DNA of 64,000 nt from Cyathus striatus. Lineage: Eukaryota; Basidiomycota; Agaricomycetes; Agaricales; Nidulariaceae. Made by a program: the position numbers and the translations under genes. Positions 1 to 11,605 of this stretch are shown piece after piece. Within the stretch, counting starts at the first letter, position 1. The number at the start of each line of letters is the position of its first letter. Below the pieces are notes generated by a model. That model was not told the origin of the DNA, did no database searches, and saw only the letters and a program-made list of their open reading frames with translations. The DNA lies in the NCBI GenBank assembly GCA_025738555.1, contig JAOVFP010000005.1, forward strand, positions 3,906,001 through 3,970,000. Direction: 5' to 3'.

Positions 1-650
1 CGTCGAAAATCCAAATTCGCCTGCCTATAATCCCATTTTGTTAATTCTAATTCTACGCGTATGTTTTATACCAATCATCTATTGGATGTGGCGGAGGGCA
101 CTATTTGACTTCCTGGGGTATAACCAGGTCCACTCCTTCTATGAATTCAGTTTGCGCCTTTCTTGTTTGGCCTGCTAGTGCCTATGTTGTTGATATACCT
201 AGTCTATTATTTTCTTTTCGTTGTTACATTGGATTATTACTTATACATGGATGCTATTGGAATACCGAGACAGCGACCCGGGGTTAGAAGTGAGACAAGG
301 TTGGACGTTGACCTTTGAAATTACGTGTGGAAGCGGTAACGTCAGGAAGCCAACATGACGCTAGTTGCTTTCACTCCGCAGTATGCTGCTCAATTTTCCT
401 TGGCCAAGTGGCAGTTCCTATCATCCGCCGCAATACCCTAAAAATGGGCCTCAGGGAGTCTAAGAGTCATATCATTGCTCAGATAGTCGACGCATCCACT
501 CCGTTTCTTGTCCGCTTCCACCTCGGAGTCCAGGTGCTAACATCGGTCCGGTGACATACAGGGCTACTGTCGCTCATTCCCTATAAATCTGATAGATCCT
601 CCAATCATCCATGCCTGCTAGCCTTCATCTTCCCCGCATATCCAAATCCT
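1..650. other. Left-edge region without a supported gene; promoter of the SDR gene
   Basis: No reading frame here has recognisable protein features; short open frames at 105-287 and 315-554 lack low-complexity bias, domains or clean splice context. A TATA-like sequence (cctataaat) lies at about 579-587, roughly 65 bp before the ATG of the downstream dehydrogenase, so the right part probably acts as its core promoter. The left part may hold the 3' untranslated region of a gene outside the window. Confidence 0.45.
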
Positions 651-2218
651 ATGTCCTCCCTCCGCGTCTTCCAGCATTCTCTCGCCCTTCCTCCATCTCT
701 TCGCGTCTCGAAGGCATCTTCCCAAATAAGATGGTCCAGCACCAACTCTCTTCCTCCTTCCAGCGCTAAGGTGTTGCCTTCATTATCCATGGAGGGAAAG
801 GTGAGGTCCCACCTGTTATAAACATCTAACTATAATAAACCTCATTCATCTCACTAGGTATGTCTAGTTACTGGCGGTGCAAGAGGCTTAGGAAATGAGT
901 TTTGCCGCGCTTTCGTACAATCGTATGTGCTTTCCTGCATCATTCCCGCAGTGTAATAAACTGTCTGTGCTAGTGGCTGCACTTCGATTGGCATTGTCGA
1001 TTTGAAGCAGTCCGATGCAACAGAGGCGGCAGAGGAACTTGCTTCTTATGCATGCGGTGTGTGGTTCGATTAGTTTCTCGGGTTGCATTGCTCAAGATGG
1101 TCAAGTTAACAGTGGTTTAAAAAAAGAGGACGTCAACGTCATTGGCATTGAGTGCGATGTCTCGTCGGAATTATCTGTCCAAAAGGCATTTGCTCGGACA
1201 ATAGATCGTTTCGGACGAGTCGATTCTGTTGTCGCTTCAGCCGGTACGGACCATATTCTGACATGAACTTTCTCGCTTATTTAACCAATCATCAGGCATT
1301 GTGGAGAATTACTCGGCTTTTGAGTAAGTGTGGTATAGAAGACTATGGTGCATTGCTGATTTCCACGCCCAGTTATCCGTTCGACCGCATAAAGCGTTTG
1401 TTCGACATTAATGTACACGGGGCGTTCTTCACTGCTCGTGAAGCAGCACGGAACATGATTCCCAATGGTGGTGGCTCTATCGTGCTGATAGCTAGTATGA
1501 GCGCGAATGTAAGCGTTTCAGCTCGTGACTGTTTGATTTAGATTCATAAGGCCTCCAGATTATTAATATTCCCCAGGTTTGTTGCCCGTCGCGCATTATA
1601 AGCGCGTCTTAAGACTGATGTTTTTTTTAGCCTCAAACTCCGTACAACACTTCCAAAGCTGGTAATACCCCTGCTTAGTGACTGTACAAGTGGTTCATAG
1701 TACTGACTGAGTTCACAGCCGTCAAGCATATGGCGGCCAGCTTGGGCGTCGAATGGGCTAAGAAGGGTGTTAGAGTCAATGTATTGAGGTAAGCATTGTT
1801 TCGTACTACTACAAACGGCTTTTATCTCAGAGATATTCAGTCCAGGGTATATGCTTACGAAGCTTACTCGGACTATCCTCGAGAACGATCCTGAACTCAA
1901 AGTAAGTTCGTTGGTCAGATTACCTGTCCTCTGGACCCTAGTTGACCTGTCTAGAAAACTTGGGAGAGCTTGACACCGATGGGTAGAGTATGTCTACACT
2001 GAATCCCCGACTTTGCAACTTGTACTAACATGTTTTTTTGTAAAGATGGGTGAACCCAACGATTTATCTGTCAGTAATTAATCTCAGTAACTCAATTCAG
2101 TTGGACCATCTTGCTCATGTGATCTTCGCAGGGTGCAATTGTTTTCCTTGCCAGCGATGCCTCTAAATTCATGACTGGCTCTGAAATCCGGGTGGATGGT
2201 GGATACTGCCTAATTTAA
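651..2218 (+). CDS. Mitochondrial-type SDR oxidoreductase (D-arabinitol 2-dehydrogenase-like)
   Basis: Short-chain dehydrogenase/reductase, spliced from about ten exons. The Rossmann motif TGGARGLG follows the first intron (801-857); further on are the NAG-like VVASAG, the catalytic stretch SMSAN...PYNTSKAA (Tyr-x3-Lys), and the C-terminal [17 protein letters not shown]. The order and wording of these motifs fit the fungal D-arabinitol dehydrogenase / L-xylulose reductase branch, which interconverts polyols and ketoses with NAD(P)H. Starting at ATG 651 gives about 45 residues before the Rossmann fold that are rich in Ser, Arg and Leu and end near IRWSST, which looks like a mitochondrial presequence; ATG 611 is in the wrong frame. 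One intron (1057-1096) is only 40 nt. The fold is certain; the substrate is inferred and could be another polyol or sugar. Confidence 0.82.
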
Positions 2219-2488
2219 GTTATTTTCGGGACATTTTCTTCAGTTTACTTGGGAACCAATGTGATACACTGGACTCATTGAGGGTAGATTGTTGTTTGTA
2301 CATAATTGTGCTATGCCATAAACATTTCTTATGGACTGTCGATATGATGCTATTTCCAGTTTGATACGCTCTCCATGTCAACTATGACGGTGGATATTAG
2401 CTAATTCCATTGCAAACTTATTTGAGTTGCTCGACGTAAAAAGGTGCTCGACGTTGGTCAACTCATTTGTTCGATACTACGTTCTGCC

Positions 2489-3757
2489 ATGTCCGTTAAT
2501 TCTCATCCCCATCCATCATCGTCTTCTGCTATCTCTTCGTCCCAAAGGTCTTCACAAACATTCGAGTTCACGAAAAGAAAGAGATGGGCAGATCTTTTAA
2601 TCAACGAACTTGTCGATGTGATAATTTTCATCTTGAACCCGTCAGGAAAGGTTTTGTATTGCGGAACTGCCGTCACAGACTTGCTAGGATGGAAGGATAT
2701 CGACTTAATTGAATGTGAATTCCTAGATTATGTTAATCGTAGGTATTTCGATATTTTCAGTCATCATTTTCTCATGTGAATGTAGCGGAGGACCATGCAA
2801 GCTTTCGAACGAGCTTTAATGACTCGATGCGAACAAAAACTGAAATGTTATCCTACGTTCGACTCAAATGTCATACCCCACCCACGACATATGGAGCTCC
2901 GGTCACCATATCTAGAGACTTGTTATTCGAGGTAAAAGGATACCCGCATTTTTTGGAGGAAGAGCCAGGAAGTCCAAGGTGCTTCTTTATTATGGCAAAA
3001 CCGTACCCAAGCAAGAACACTGCACTGTAAGCTTCACCGAGACTACATGGCTGAATCCCTCATTTATCGTGTGCTCATAGGTTGAACACATTTCTTGAGC
3101 TGAAGGTGGAGAACGAACGTTTGCAGCAGCGAGCTCTGGAGCTTAGAAATCGTCTACCATTGCAGTTGGCTGCATCTGCTATTCAATCTTCGGGCACCAC
3201 GCAACAGAACTCGATGTACGCAACATCCTCAATGCAATCATCCAGGGGCCATTCGGGCGCGCTTTCCACGCAGCGAATGGACAATTCTGGGAATTACTAT
3301 ACAGCACCAGCCCTGCCATCTGGTTCCTACGAGGATTCTCTTGGAAGTGCCTCGATGAATACGTTTGAAGGAAGCATGTATGGAAATAACAACTTTTATG
3401 GTGCTAATCCTGAAGAGGAGAGTGAGGATGGGTCCAAGAAAAAGAAGGTACGTTATTTTTCTGATCTTAAGAGGTATAAACTTACACTACCTTTTCGTCA
3501 GTTAAAGAAGTCTCATACGGCTGAGCAGTACGTTTGCGTGACTTGTGGTCGAACCGACTCCCCTGAGTGGCGGAAAGTTAGTAAAGTCGTTCCTTAAGAT
3601 TCTACTTTGTCTCATTCAAATCTTCCAGGGACCGCAAGGACCGAAAACACTTTGTAATGCATGTGGGTTACGATGGGCTAAGCAGATGCGCAAGACGGAT
3701 GAAATCTCTGAAGGCAGCAATGGCGGATTAGACAGTGGTTCGGTTGGCCAAAATTAA
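2489..3757 (+). CDS. wc-2: White collar 2 (PAS plus GATA zinc finger blue-light regulator)
   Basis: Encodes a Ser-rich N-terminus, a PAS domain (from about [19 protein letters not shown] through VTDLLGW), a coiled-coil-like stretch ([15 protein letters not shown]), a basic KKKKLKKS patch and a C-terminal GATA zinc finger of the form C-x2-C-x18-C-x2-C (CVTCG ... LCNACG), followed directly by the chain end. This is the architecture of WC-2, the partner of the flavin photoreceptor WC-1; the complex binds GATA elements of light-induced genes. No LOV cysteine motif is present, as expected for WC-2. Five exons; the intron interrupting the zinc finger starts with gttagt at about 3577. The frame is open from 2444, so a start 45 bp upstream of ATG 2489 is possible; I prefer 2489, which begins the Ser/Pro-rich leader. 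Confidence 0.9.
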
Positions 3758-4075
3758 GGACTCCTCCCCGGACTTTGTTTTTATAATGATACAGCGCAAC
3801 GCTGTATCGCGATTAGGAGAGCGTGGACATATAGGTACCTCGGACATTTATATAGGGTATTCTGCACACTTGGTTGTTTTCTATATACATAGCACTATAC
3901 CCGTTATGTAATTACATAAACCTATTATTGTACACTAGGGTCACTTGTTTTGGCAGCTAATACTTATCCATCACCTTTTCAATTTTAACCATCAGCATCT
4001 CCTATATCGCAGTAGTAGACTGCTAGTCCTCTGCAATACTACATCTACCAACCCGTCTAAATTTTATAAATTGCT
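3758..4075. other. Intergenic: wc-2 3' region and ARPC1 promoter
   Basis: No coding signal on either strand. It is AT-rich after about 3835 and includes the short self-complementary stretch around acagcgcaacgctgt (3793-3807), which could fold as a 3' hairpin of the wc-2 transcript. The right part lies within 100 bp of the ARPC1 start and must contain its promoter; I see no clear TATA box, only attttataaat at about 4061. Confidence 0.4.
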
Positions 4076-5539
4076 ATGGCTCCTGAAGTGCACGTCCTTG
4101 GACAATCCCCAATAACTGCTCACGCCTTCAACGGCAATCGCTCTCGTTCGTATCGCCCACTTTACGATTATCGTGGACACTAACGACTACTCAAAGAACT
4201 CGCGGTCAGCTTGAACAACACTGATGTTCAGATCACTCTCGCAATGGCGCTGAATGGGTTCCAACTGAAACACTGTCTGAGGTACGTTCGGACTGTCTTC
4301 TGGCCATAACCAATTGCGTACGTGGATTGCTCTATAGCACGACAAACTTATCACCTCCATCGACTGGGCTCCCAACTCGAACCGCATTGTGACTGCGTCG
4401 CAGGATCGCAACGCCTACGTGTGGCAGGAAACCCCGGATCCTGAGACCGGAAAGCTTGTCTGGAAGCCAACACTCGTGCTGCTTAGAATCAACAGAGCGG
4501 CTACCCAGGTCCGTTGGAGTCCTAACGAGGACAAGTTTGCTGTGGCTAGTGGTGCACGGTCAGTCCTCTCTACGTTGGTTGTGGTACCTCCCATCTCACA
4601 TGAGCGTTAGCGCCATTTCGATCTGCTCGTTCGATGACGAGAACAACTGGTGGGTGTCCAAGCATCTCAAGAAACCCATTCGTTCGACGGTGCTTTCGGT
4701 GGACTGGCATCCAAACAATGTTCTTTTGGCTGCTGGAAGCGCTGATATGAAAGCACGAGTTTTCTCAGCATATATCAAGGAGGTTGATCAAAGGTAAATA
4801 AAGGATAATGCTTCGTTGATGCGGTCCGAATATTTATCGCGTATTTACATCAAGACCTCCTCCTACGGTCTGGGGATCTAAGCTGCCGTTTAACACGGTG
4901 TGTGGCGAATACACCAGCCCCTCAGGAGGTTGGGTTCATGCGGTAGGATTCTCTCCGTCTGGAGATATTCTTGCGTTCGCGAGTGAGTCTTTACGGGTGG
5001 ATATTTTTTGTATGGTACAAACTAATGATGTCTTAGGTCACGACAGTAGTATCAGCATTGTGTATCCTGGAGGACCTGCCATTTATACGATCAGAATGCC
5101 TTTGCTTCCTCTTGTTACTCTAACGTGGACGGCAGAAGACATGATCATCGCAGCCGGACATGATTGTCGACCACTGGTTTTCAGCGGGACCTCAGGCGGG
5201 TGGCAAGAATCAGGTACGCTGGATGATTCCAAGTCTGGGGAATCGTCAAGGTCGGCGATAGGCGGAGCCGGGGTCGGGCGACTGAAAGCTGGTGCATTCG
5301 CGACGTTCCGTGATGCAGATAGTCGAGGACAATCGTCGATTTCAGGTTCGTCAGGTTCTGCGGACACGAAGCTGATGACGGTGCATCAGAACACGATTAC
5401 GAGTGTTCGGGCATACGAGATTCGCGGCGATCAAGTGACGAAGGTGAGCACCACCGGTGTTGATGGTACTCTCGCGATCTGGGACGTCAACGAGGTGAGC
5501 GCGTTGACGGCGCGGATTGGAGGGATGCAAGTTAGATAG
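4076..5539 (+). CDS. ARC40: Arp2/3 complex subunit 1 (ARPC1/p40), WD40 protein, one frameshift in this copy
   Basis: WD40 beta-propeller subunit of the seven-subunit Arp2/3 complex, which nucleates branched actin at endocytic patches. Family landmarks in order: [11 protein letters not shown] at the N-terminus, [20 protein letters not shown], the ILRINRAA-like [54 protein letters not shown] and AAGHDC. Introns lie at 4146-4196, about 4288-4336, 4560-4611, 4794-4851 and 4983-5037. Between positions 4234 and 4235 one base is missing: the frame reads VQI up to that point and resumes as [11 protein letters not shown] in the next frame, with a stop codon in each flanking frame and no splice signals. 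An assembly error is the likeliest cause. The C-terminal Ser/Gly-rich insert in the last propeller blades is usual for fungal members. Confidence 0.92.
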
Positions 5540-5601
5540 GTATATAAATGAATACATGGGTTACAGTATATATCTAGATACAGAAATGACATGTTTTTGG
5601 A

Positions 5602-6005
5602 TCACCTGATAGTGAGATCGTTGGAGTCGTCGTCGTACTGGTGTGGGGAATCAGAGGCTGGTTGTTCGTTGATAACACCCCAGACGGATGCTTTAAACTG
5701 ATATAGTAAGGAACAGTCGTGAGGATAATGAGCAATAGGGAAATACCAGGGTTAGGACGAGACCCATTTTCTTCTCCAAGACGCGTAGACGGGCGAGCAT
5801 CCTTTGATCTGGCTCTTGGCGGAGAAGACGGGTCTTTTGTGTAACCTACGGAAAACGAGTTGGAGGGGTGGAAGGGTGAGCGAGGAGGTGGAGGTACCAG
5901 TTTTACATGGTGTGCGAGCTTTGCATATTCCCAAAGAACTTGAGCCTCGAGGGGAGTGAGGGTTGGATGGGATTCGTAGGGATTGTCGTGGAATATGTCA
6001 GACAT
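5602..6005 (-). CDS. DAD3: DASH/Dam1 complex subunit Dad3
   Basis: Small protein of about 97 residues made from three exons. The start (ATG at 6005-6003) leads into DNPYESHPTLTPLEAQVLWEYAKLA (read across adjoining segments), the hallmark N-terminus of Dad3, followed after an intron (donor near 5905) by a helical segment ending LEKKMGLVLTL, and after a second intron by FKASVWGV and an acidic tail. Dad3 is part of the ring-forming DASH/Dam1 complex that couples kinetochores to spindle microtubules. The single long frame across 5574-6005 reads through intron sequence and gives an unnatural Pro/Thr-rich tail, so I use the spliced form. The gene converges with ARPC1; the two stops are about 60 bp apart. 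Confidence 0.87.
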
Positions 6006-6023
6006 GAAGTAGAATTGAGAGAG

Positions 6024-6096
6024 AGGAAAGTAAATAATAAATAATGAGGGAAAAGTAAATAATAAATAATGAGGGGAAAGTAAGTAATAAATAATT
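6024..6096. repeat. Tandem repeat, about 25 bp x 3
   Basis: Three near-identical units of roughly ggaaagtaaataataaataatgag lie in direct repeat just upstream of the Dad3 start, in its presumed 5' untranslated or promoter region. The third unit has diverged by a few bases. AT-rich content may help promoter melting, but no function can be shown. Confidence 0.8.
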
Positions 6097-6264
6097 CATT
6101 GATGGTCACGAGGCAAGACAATAAGATCCCAGCAAGCGAGAACAATTAGAGTCTCCTTCAAATATGTCACTCTCAATAAATAAAAGAACGGTGTAGGTCT
6201 CCTCCTCCAATCTAGCTCTGCCGCGGGTCTGGCCATCCTATCTTCATCCACCATCACCACCACC

Positions 6265-7317
6265 ATGGCCACAGCTCAAGACGGCAAGCCCGTTTCACCA
6301 CCACCTCCCTTTCACCACAGGCCCTTTCCTCCTCCTTCTCTGGCCGACGTTCCTGTTGAATATATTTTTGAACAACTTCGTTCTCTTGCTCCCCACTACT
6401 GGGACAACCCAGACAGTGCTGACTGCACCATTAGTACGTCTCACGAACGAGCTCTTCTTTCCCCAGTACCTTACCATCCGTCCTTCAGTTGTTCCTGTTC
6501 CCCATGCAGATGGCTGTCCCTTGCATCCCTCAATAGCTGCCCTGTTCCCCCCTGAGTCAATGCAGTCTGTTGCTAGCATGTATGGTTTCGTCGGTGCAAA
6601 CAAGAGAGCCACCCAACCCGCGTTGAACGCTGTTCCCCGTTTATCCTTGCAGGTACCTTTTCTTCATCCTATTGTCCATACTATAGCACTCATCTGTTTC
6701 TCTCCCAGCTTCATGTCGATTATCTTTCTGCCCACTCACGTTTCCTCCGCGTCCTCTTCAGCGGCGCCTGTCCCGTTGACCTCATGTACTCCTCAACCTC
6801 ACCTTCTTCCGAAGACGTAGCCCATCCTTTGTTTGAGAATACTACAATTCCTGCCAACCGTCTTCCCCGCTTAATGCCTTGTTCTCCCGACCATCCCATC
6901 CTCTACCTCCCCGTCCCAGATCCAACCTCGTTCCACCTCCTCATCCATTGGATGTATTTTGGTGAGACACGCTTCATCCAAGATTGTCTCCACCAGGGAA
7001 TCATTCAATGGGAGGGCATTGCCCGCAATGTCGAGTATCTTGGTCTCTCCGCTGAGATCAAAATGTTCCTCCAAGCTTGGTACAACGACTGGCTGAACCC
7101 CGACCGCGAGGCATGCTGTTCAGATATCGACAGCGACGACTCTAGCACCGTCTTTAGTGACTGCGATGGGGACGATGACTCGGATACTGCTTCGTCAGAT
7201 ATGGGAGAACTTGACACTGACGACGAAAAGGAACCCATTAGAGGAAGAACAACAACCACACGACCTCTCTCATTTCACCTTCAAGGACCTCTAGCAAATG
7301 CTATGATGATCTCCTAA
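6265..7317 (+). CDS. BTB/POZ-like conserved basidiomycete protein, function unknown
   Basis: Three exons give about 312 residues. The start follows a Kozak-like caccATGG. The protein begins with a Pro-rich leader, then LRSLAPHYWD and ADCTIIVPVPH, then a segment LHVDYLSAHSRFLRVLFSG that resembles the core of a BTB/POZ fold, then LPVPDPTSFHLLIHWMYFG (also BTB-like) and GIARNVEYLGLS. The tail is strongly acidic (Asp/Ser runs near 7120-7230). Introns at about 6434-6490 and 6653-6708 restore the frame exactly. BTB domains dimerise and recruit partners in transcription or ubiquitin ligation. The family resembles what I remember of Clp1 (clampless) proteins of sexual development in mushrooms, but I cannot confirm this. 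Confidence 0.68.
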
Positions 7318-7991
7318 ATATCTGCATTACCTTTTAATCTTTTGCTGGCCTTTTCGCAGTTATCTTTATTCTTTTAGCATCCCTAGGTTGTCTAGCTAGG
7401 GTCTCCACATTCGTTTCGACCTTCCTTTTGTTTCGCTGTCTCTGGGACTCTTTTTGCTCGAGCGCGACAAACTGTACACTCTTTTACGTGACACGATCTT
7501 CCCATTTTCTACAACTGGTACCGATATGTATCATTGTATACGGGCGCGTCTAATCCTTTTGCTGTTGATATTGACATCCTGTTGTTGTTGAAACCGAACA
7601 TGTACAGATCAAGTAAAACTGAACCAAAACTCTGTACCATATCCTGTCATGAGATTTTTTCGGGATGTCTTTTTGTGTCTGTTGTTAAAGCCTGCTTATT
7701 GTCTTTTTGGCGGTTGCTAAATGCGGTTGTTAAGCATCTCGGAACCATGTCAGCATGTGTCCGTTTAGATGGAAGCTTGTCTGAAAGTAAGTTTAAGTTG
7801 TGCGAGAAAAGGCTCAATGCAGAAAACGGCGCCTTGCACTTGATCCTTTATATATTACAAGTAACAATTGGTTTACGAATAGAAGTAACTAGTAACGGCT
7901 TCGCCACCATAAGTGCACCGCAATAGCAGGTACAACAATAACGATGCCACGAAAGGATATAATAATAATCGGCTGCAGAGAAACGAAACAA
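7318..7991. other. Convergent 3' region between the BTB-like and kinase genes
   Basis: Both neighbours end here, so the region should hold two 3' untranslated regions. An open frame at 7534-7926 (130 codons) shows no domain, signal or compositional support and lies where no promoter is needed; I do not call it a gene. AT-rich blocks such as tatatattac near 7850 could serve polyadenylation. Confidence 0.45.
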
Positions 7992-9498
7992 TTAACAGTG
8001 TGGGTTCGGAGGATATCTGTTGTCGTTCATCAGATATAATGGAGGTTCCACGATTGCTACATCTGGAATTGCTCTCTGCTGTGGCAGGGGCCAATGATGC
8101 CACTGTTCTGCGAGAGGCGTGGTTTCAGGAATATAAGGAGCCTGGAACGTAAATTAGTACATTGTTAGGTGACAATTGTTCGACGATAACTTACGAAATA
8201 CTGCTTTTGCTCTATTTTGTCCCAGTTAATGTTCTCAAGCCATGGATGATTGTAGACTTCGCGAATATTATTTCCCAGTCGTTCCACCGCATTTTTTCGC
8301 AGAAGCTGAGAGATGAGGTCTTTTAAATTGTCCCCGGCCTGTATGTGGGAAGGCCACTCATATTCCATGTGCATTATGTTGCGCTGTGTGGGCTCGCTAT
8401 CTCCTCTCCAAAATGGCTAGAACAAAGAGATATCAGAAACCTCTGTCGCTGCCAGTGTCTGATAGAAATAACCAACCACTTTCACGGCCGTCATTTCAAA
8501 AAGAATGATACCAACCGACCACCAATCGACAGCGCCATCATAAATGTCTTTGAAAAGATGGGGAAATGCACACTCCGGCGCTTGATACAAGACAGTGCTT
8601 CGGTAATCCCAACCGTCCCTCTCTTCCCAACCCATATGGGAAGTACTCCCGAAATCGGTCAGGGCAAGATAGCCGTCTGGGCCTACAAGAATATTGTCTG
8701 GTTTGATGTCTCCGTGAATGATATCGTTTGTATGCAAAAAATGAAGTCCGCAAGCTATATTGGCAAAGTAGAAGGAAGCCATGTGCGGTTTCACGTATTT
8801 GAACTCATGCATTATAGATCGCAAGTCTCCGCATGGAATGAATTCAAGCATCATGTAGAGGTTGCGGGAATCTTCGAATGTCTGGACTAAGCCTGCGACA
8901 AAAGTATTGAACGGAAGACACTGCATATTGAAGCGTTCACGTTGGGTTTGCCGGAAATGTTCCTTGTGCTAAGATGCTCGTCAGCCTTCAATGCAATGCC
9001 CCAGGAAGAAGTGGAATACAGCTAAATTTCGAAGTTCTTTCCGCTTGATAACCTTAAGTGCGAATAAAGATCCTGGTTGATCAAATGGATGGGTCCGGCG
9101 CGTTGTGCGGACTAGAAGAACACGTCCATAACTTCCTACACCTTGAAACGATATGAGTACTATTCATGGATGAGTTGGTGAATTTACCCAGCGTCTTAAC
9201 GCACTCTAGGTCATGCAGAGTAAGCGGAGGTGGTCTTTCATCCTGTGGAACGACCAAGCTGGTGGTCCTTGGCACAACATACTGGAAAAACAGCACCCGT
9301 GAGCCAGCCGAGGATATATGTTATCGTTTATGTCCATACCGTAGGAGCGTATTCATTATCATATTGCGCCTGTCGTGACCAACCGCAATCCTTTCCAATC
9401 ATGACATGATAGGGCTTTCGACTTTTTCTGCCGGCGTTGGGACGATCTTGACCATTAGTTGACCTTTTCGGAGATGAGCTTGTGCGAACAGCGGGCAT
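7992..9498 (-). CDS. AGC-like (PKA-type) protein kinase with HGD catalytic loop
   Basis: Reconstructed from seven exons on the minus strand, start ATG at 9498-9496. Landmarks in order: basic N-terminus, LHDLECVKTLG joined by an intron to the glycine loop GVGSYGRV, VAIK-lysine stretch FALKVIKRKELRN, helix C with ERFNMQCLP, hinge LEFIPCGDL, catalytic loop IIHGDIKPDN, metal-binding DFG in LTDFGST, YQAPE, and DWWSVGIILFEMTAVKPFW. The overall wording is that of cAMP-dependent-kinase relatives expanded in mushroom genomes. Unusual: Arg of HRD is Gly, so this is a non-RD kinase, and no PKA-type activation-loop Thr is evident. The C-terminal exon ends in a Pro-rich tail, stop at 7994-7992. Activity is likely, as Lys, Asp and DFG remain; substrate unknown. 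Confidence 0.82.
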
Positions 9499-9862
9499 GG
9501 GTAAACACAGGAGGTAGATAGTATATTAAATGAGCGTAAGCAGAAGAAGTGTTAATGCTTATATCTTCCAGTGCTTTGGCCATGATACCAGGTCCATGAA
9601 GAGTGGCACTCGTTAGTTCATTTTCTATTGTTCCTAGAAGAATGGTCCAAGAGCATCGATCATCGCTGATGGTAAAACAATGGTTTTGACTTTTGACTTC
9701 AAGCTGCTTGAGACTCGTTCAGATAAACACTTGGTAGAGCGCGATGAAAAGCCGAATCGCTGATTGACGAGCATGTAGCGCTAGATAGCCATATAAGTAA
9801 TTGCTCTCGGGTCGAGATGTTACAACACTTTGAAATACCTCGCCTTGTTTCCTACCACCATT
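9499..9862. promoter_or_regulatory. Divergent promoter region, kinase and IPK1
   Basis: The two start codons face away from each other across 364 bp, so both promoters must lie here. No coding frame is supported. I see AT-rich tatattaaat at about 9521-9530, 20-30 bp upstream of the kinase start on its strand, but no motif that I can assign to a known regulator. An in-frame ATG at 9830 means the IPK1 leader may begin slightly earlier. Confidence 0.5.
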
Positions 9863-11323
9863 ATGCCGGCTGTAGATATAACGGATTCATCCCCTTCGGA
9901 TTGGAAATACGTGTCCGAGGGAGGAGCAACCATTGTGTTCTCTTACTCCGGCCCTCCAGATCCTCGCTTCGACGGAACAGTGCTCAGGCTCCGGAAAGCG
10001 CTCGTCCCACGTCTTCCCCTAGTCAATAACGAGTTCACAGCAGAAACCACTGATGAACCTGATGACCCCACCATCGAATACCAAGAAAAATGCATGTCCC
10101 ATCTCATCCCACCAGAACATCTTCCCCGCCTGGAAACTGTTCTACTCGATCGCCTGTGGCTGGAACAATTGCACGATTTACAGCAACCACGTCGGCCACA
10201 AAGTCGCGTAGACAAGGATTGTATAGACTTTAAAAGGAAGAAAGGCGTGCTTGCTACGGATCTTGTGGGTGGAAACTGGCTAGCCGTTGAGATCAAGGTT
10301 CATCCTGTCACAAAGCTTAGATGTTGGTGGTTCTAAATTTTGTTGCTCACAGCCAAAATGGGCGTTCCTCCCGTCTCTCACTCATCTCTCAGACGGAACC
10401 CGTCCCATTAAATCTCAAACATGTAGATTTTGCATGCATGCACGTATGAAATGCTCTGAGGGAGAGCAGGTACCGCTTGGATACTGTCCCTTGGATCTTT
10501 TCTCAGGAAATGAAGACCGTATTACAAACGCCCTCACACATTTGTGGGACTCATGGTGTGAGTCGAATGGGACGATAAACAATTTAAAGATATTTTCTCG
10601 AGGAAAGTTAGTGTCTCCTACAAAGGTGTGTCCATGATGTTTGTACATTTTATCAAGACTTACATAGTGAAACGTTAGAAACAACAGATCCTTGCCGGCG
10701 ACGATGGTGGTCATTACTCTTCTAACGATATCCGCGACGCATTCGTAAGACATTTGTGTCGGCCTCTCTTATGCACGCCTGTGCTTCGGATTTTGTCGAA
10801 TCTGCAACGGTCACTTGATGCTCTTGATATTGAAGGGCTTGCTGAGTTGTGGAGGTTAACAGAGTCCACCGCAGCTCATCACCGCACGGAGTTCCATCCG
10901 TTCTTTAAAGATTCGGATGGGCTTTCAACGGAACAAGAAATGGGAGTCAGCTCGCTATTCCTTTCCGAGCCTGAGCCAGATATCAATGACTGGATAGAGT
11001 TCCTGAACACATTCCAGTCGTCATTCGGGCGTGAGATTGATAATGCCAATCCTTCACCCGAGAATCTGCGGTACTACCTGATGGCGTACCTCCTAGGAGC
11101 GACGTTCAAGGATTGCTCGATAATTGTGCAGCTTGATTTTGTACGACCGGGAAAGAATGCCGAGGACAAGACCACGGAAGAGCGAGTGACAGTGATTGAC
11201 TTGGATCCTAAACAGATGTCGAAGCTGAGTGGATGGGAGAAACTAGACCGGAAGATCGTGAAGGCTTATGGAAAATATAGTCCAGATGAGCGAAAACAGT
11301 GTATTGATGGTAGGGGTCTGTGA
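9863..11323 (+). CDS. IPK1: Inositol-pentakisphosphate 2-kinase
   Basis: IPK1 phosphorylates Ins(1,3,4,5,6)P5 at position 2 to make InsP6, which supports mRNA export in the nucleus. Family motifs seen: EGGATIVFSYSG near the N-terminus (nucleotide-binding region), LVGGNWLAVEIKPKW-FLP spliced across an intron with donor gttcat, SQTCRFCMHARMK (zinc-binding/IPK conserved block), and C-terminal VIDLDPKQMSKL corresponding to the conserved D-L-D-x-K metal and substrate segment. Three exons; the second intron runs from about 10626 to 10678. I choose ATG 9863 (MPAVDI) because it abuts the conserved domain; 9830 is in frame and possible. Length of about 450 residues is normal for fungal members. Confidence 0.9.
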
Positions 11324-11605
11324 AGCGTAAAATCGGAATGTATTATCTTGAAATTTTGAGTTGCTGGTGGTCAGAGCCTCGGGAGTCGGGGGACGGACCG
11401 TCAAAAAGATCGAAGGATCACATTACTTTCCTCGATCACGAGACCGGAACATATGTGCACGTGGAGCCGGTAAAGGTCCGATTGTGGAGAAGCGGGGTAA
11501 CCGGTATGGCCAAGCAGCAAGCTGACGTCCACAATCAACTCGCACTCGCTATTTATTCCTTCCTAGCTTTATACATACCTCATATCATCAGTTCTTTGTA
11601 TTAAG

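Noticed and set aside
5574..6005. Unspliced 143-codon frame at the Dad3 locus
   Set aside because: It reads through two introns; only the spliced form shows the Dad3 helical region and LEKKMGLVLTL.
7534..7926. 130-codon open frame on the plus strand
   Set aside because: Lies in the 3' region between two convergent genes, with no domain, composition or splice support.
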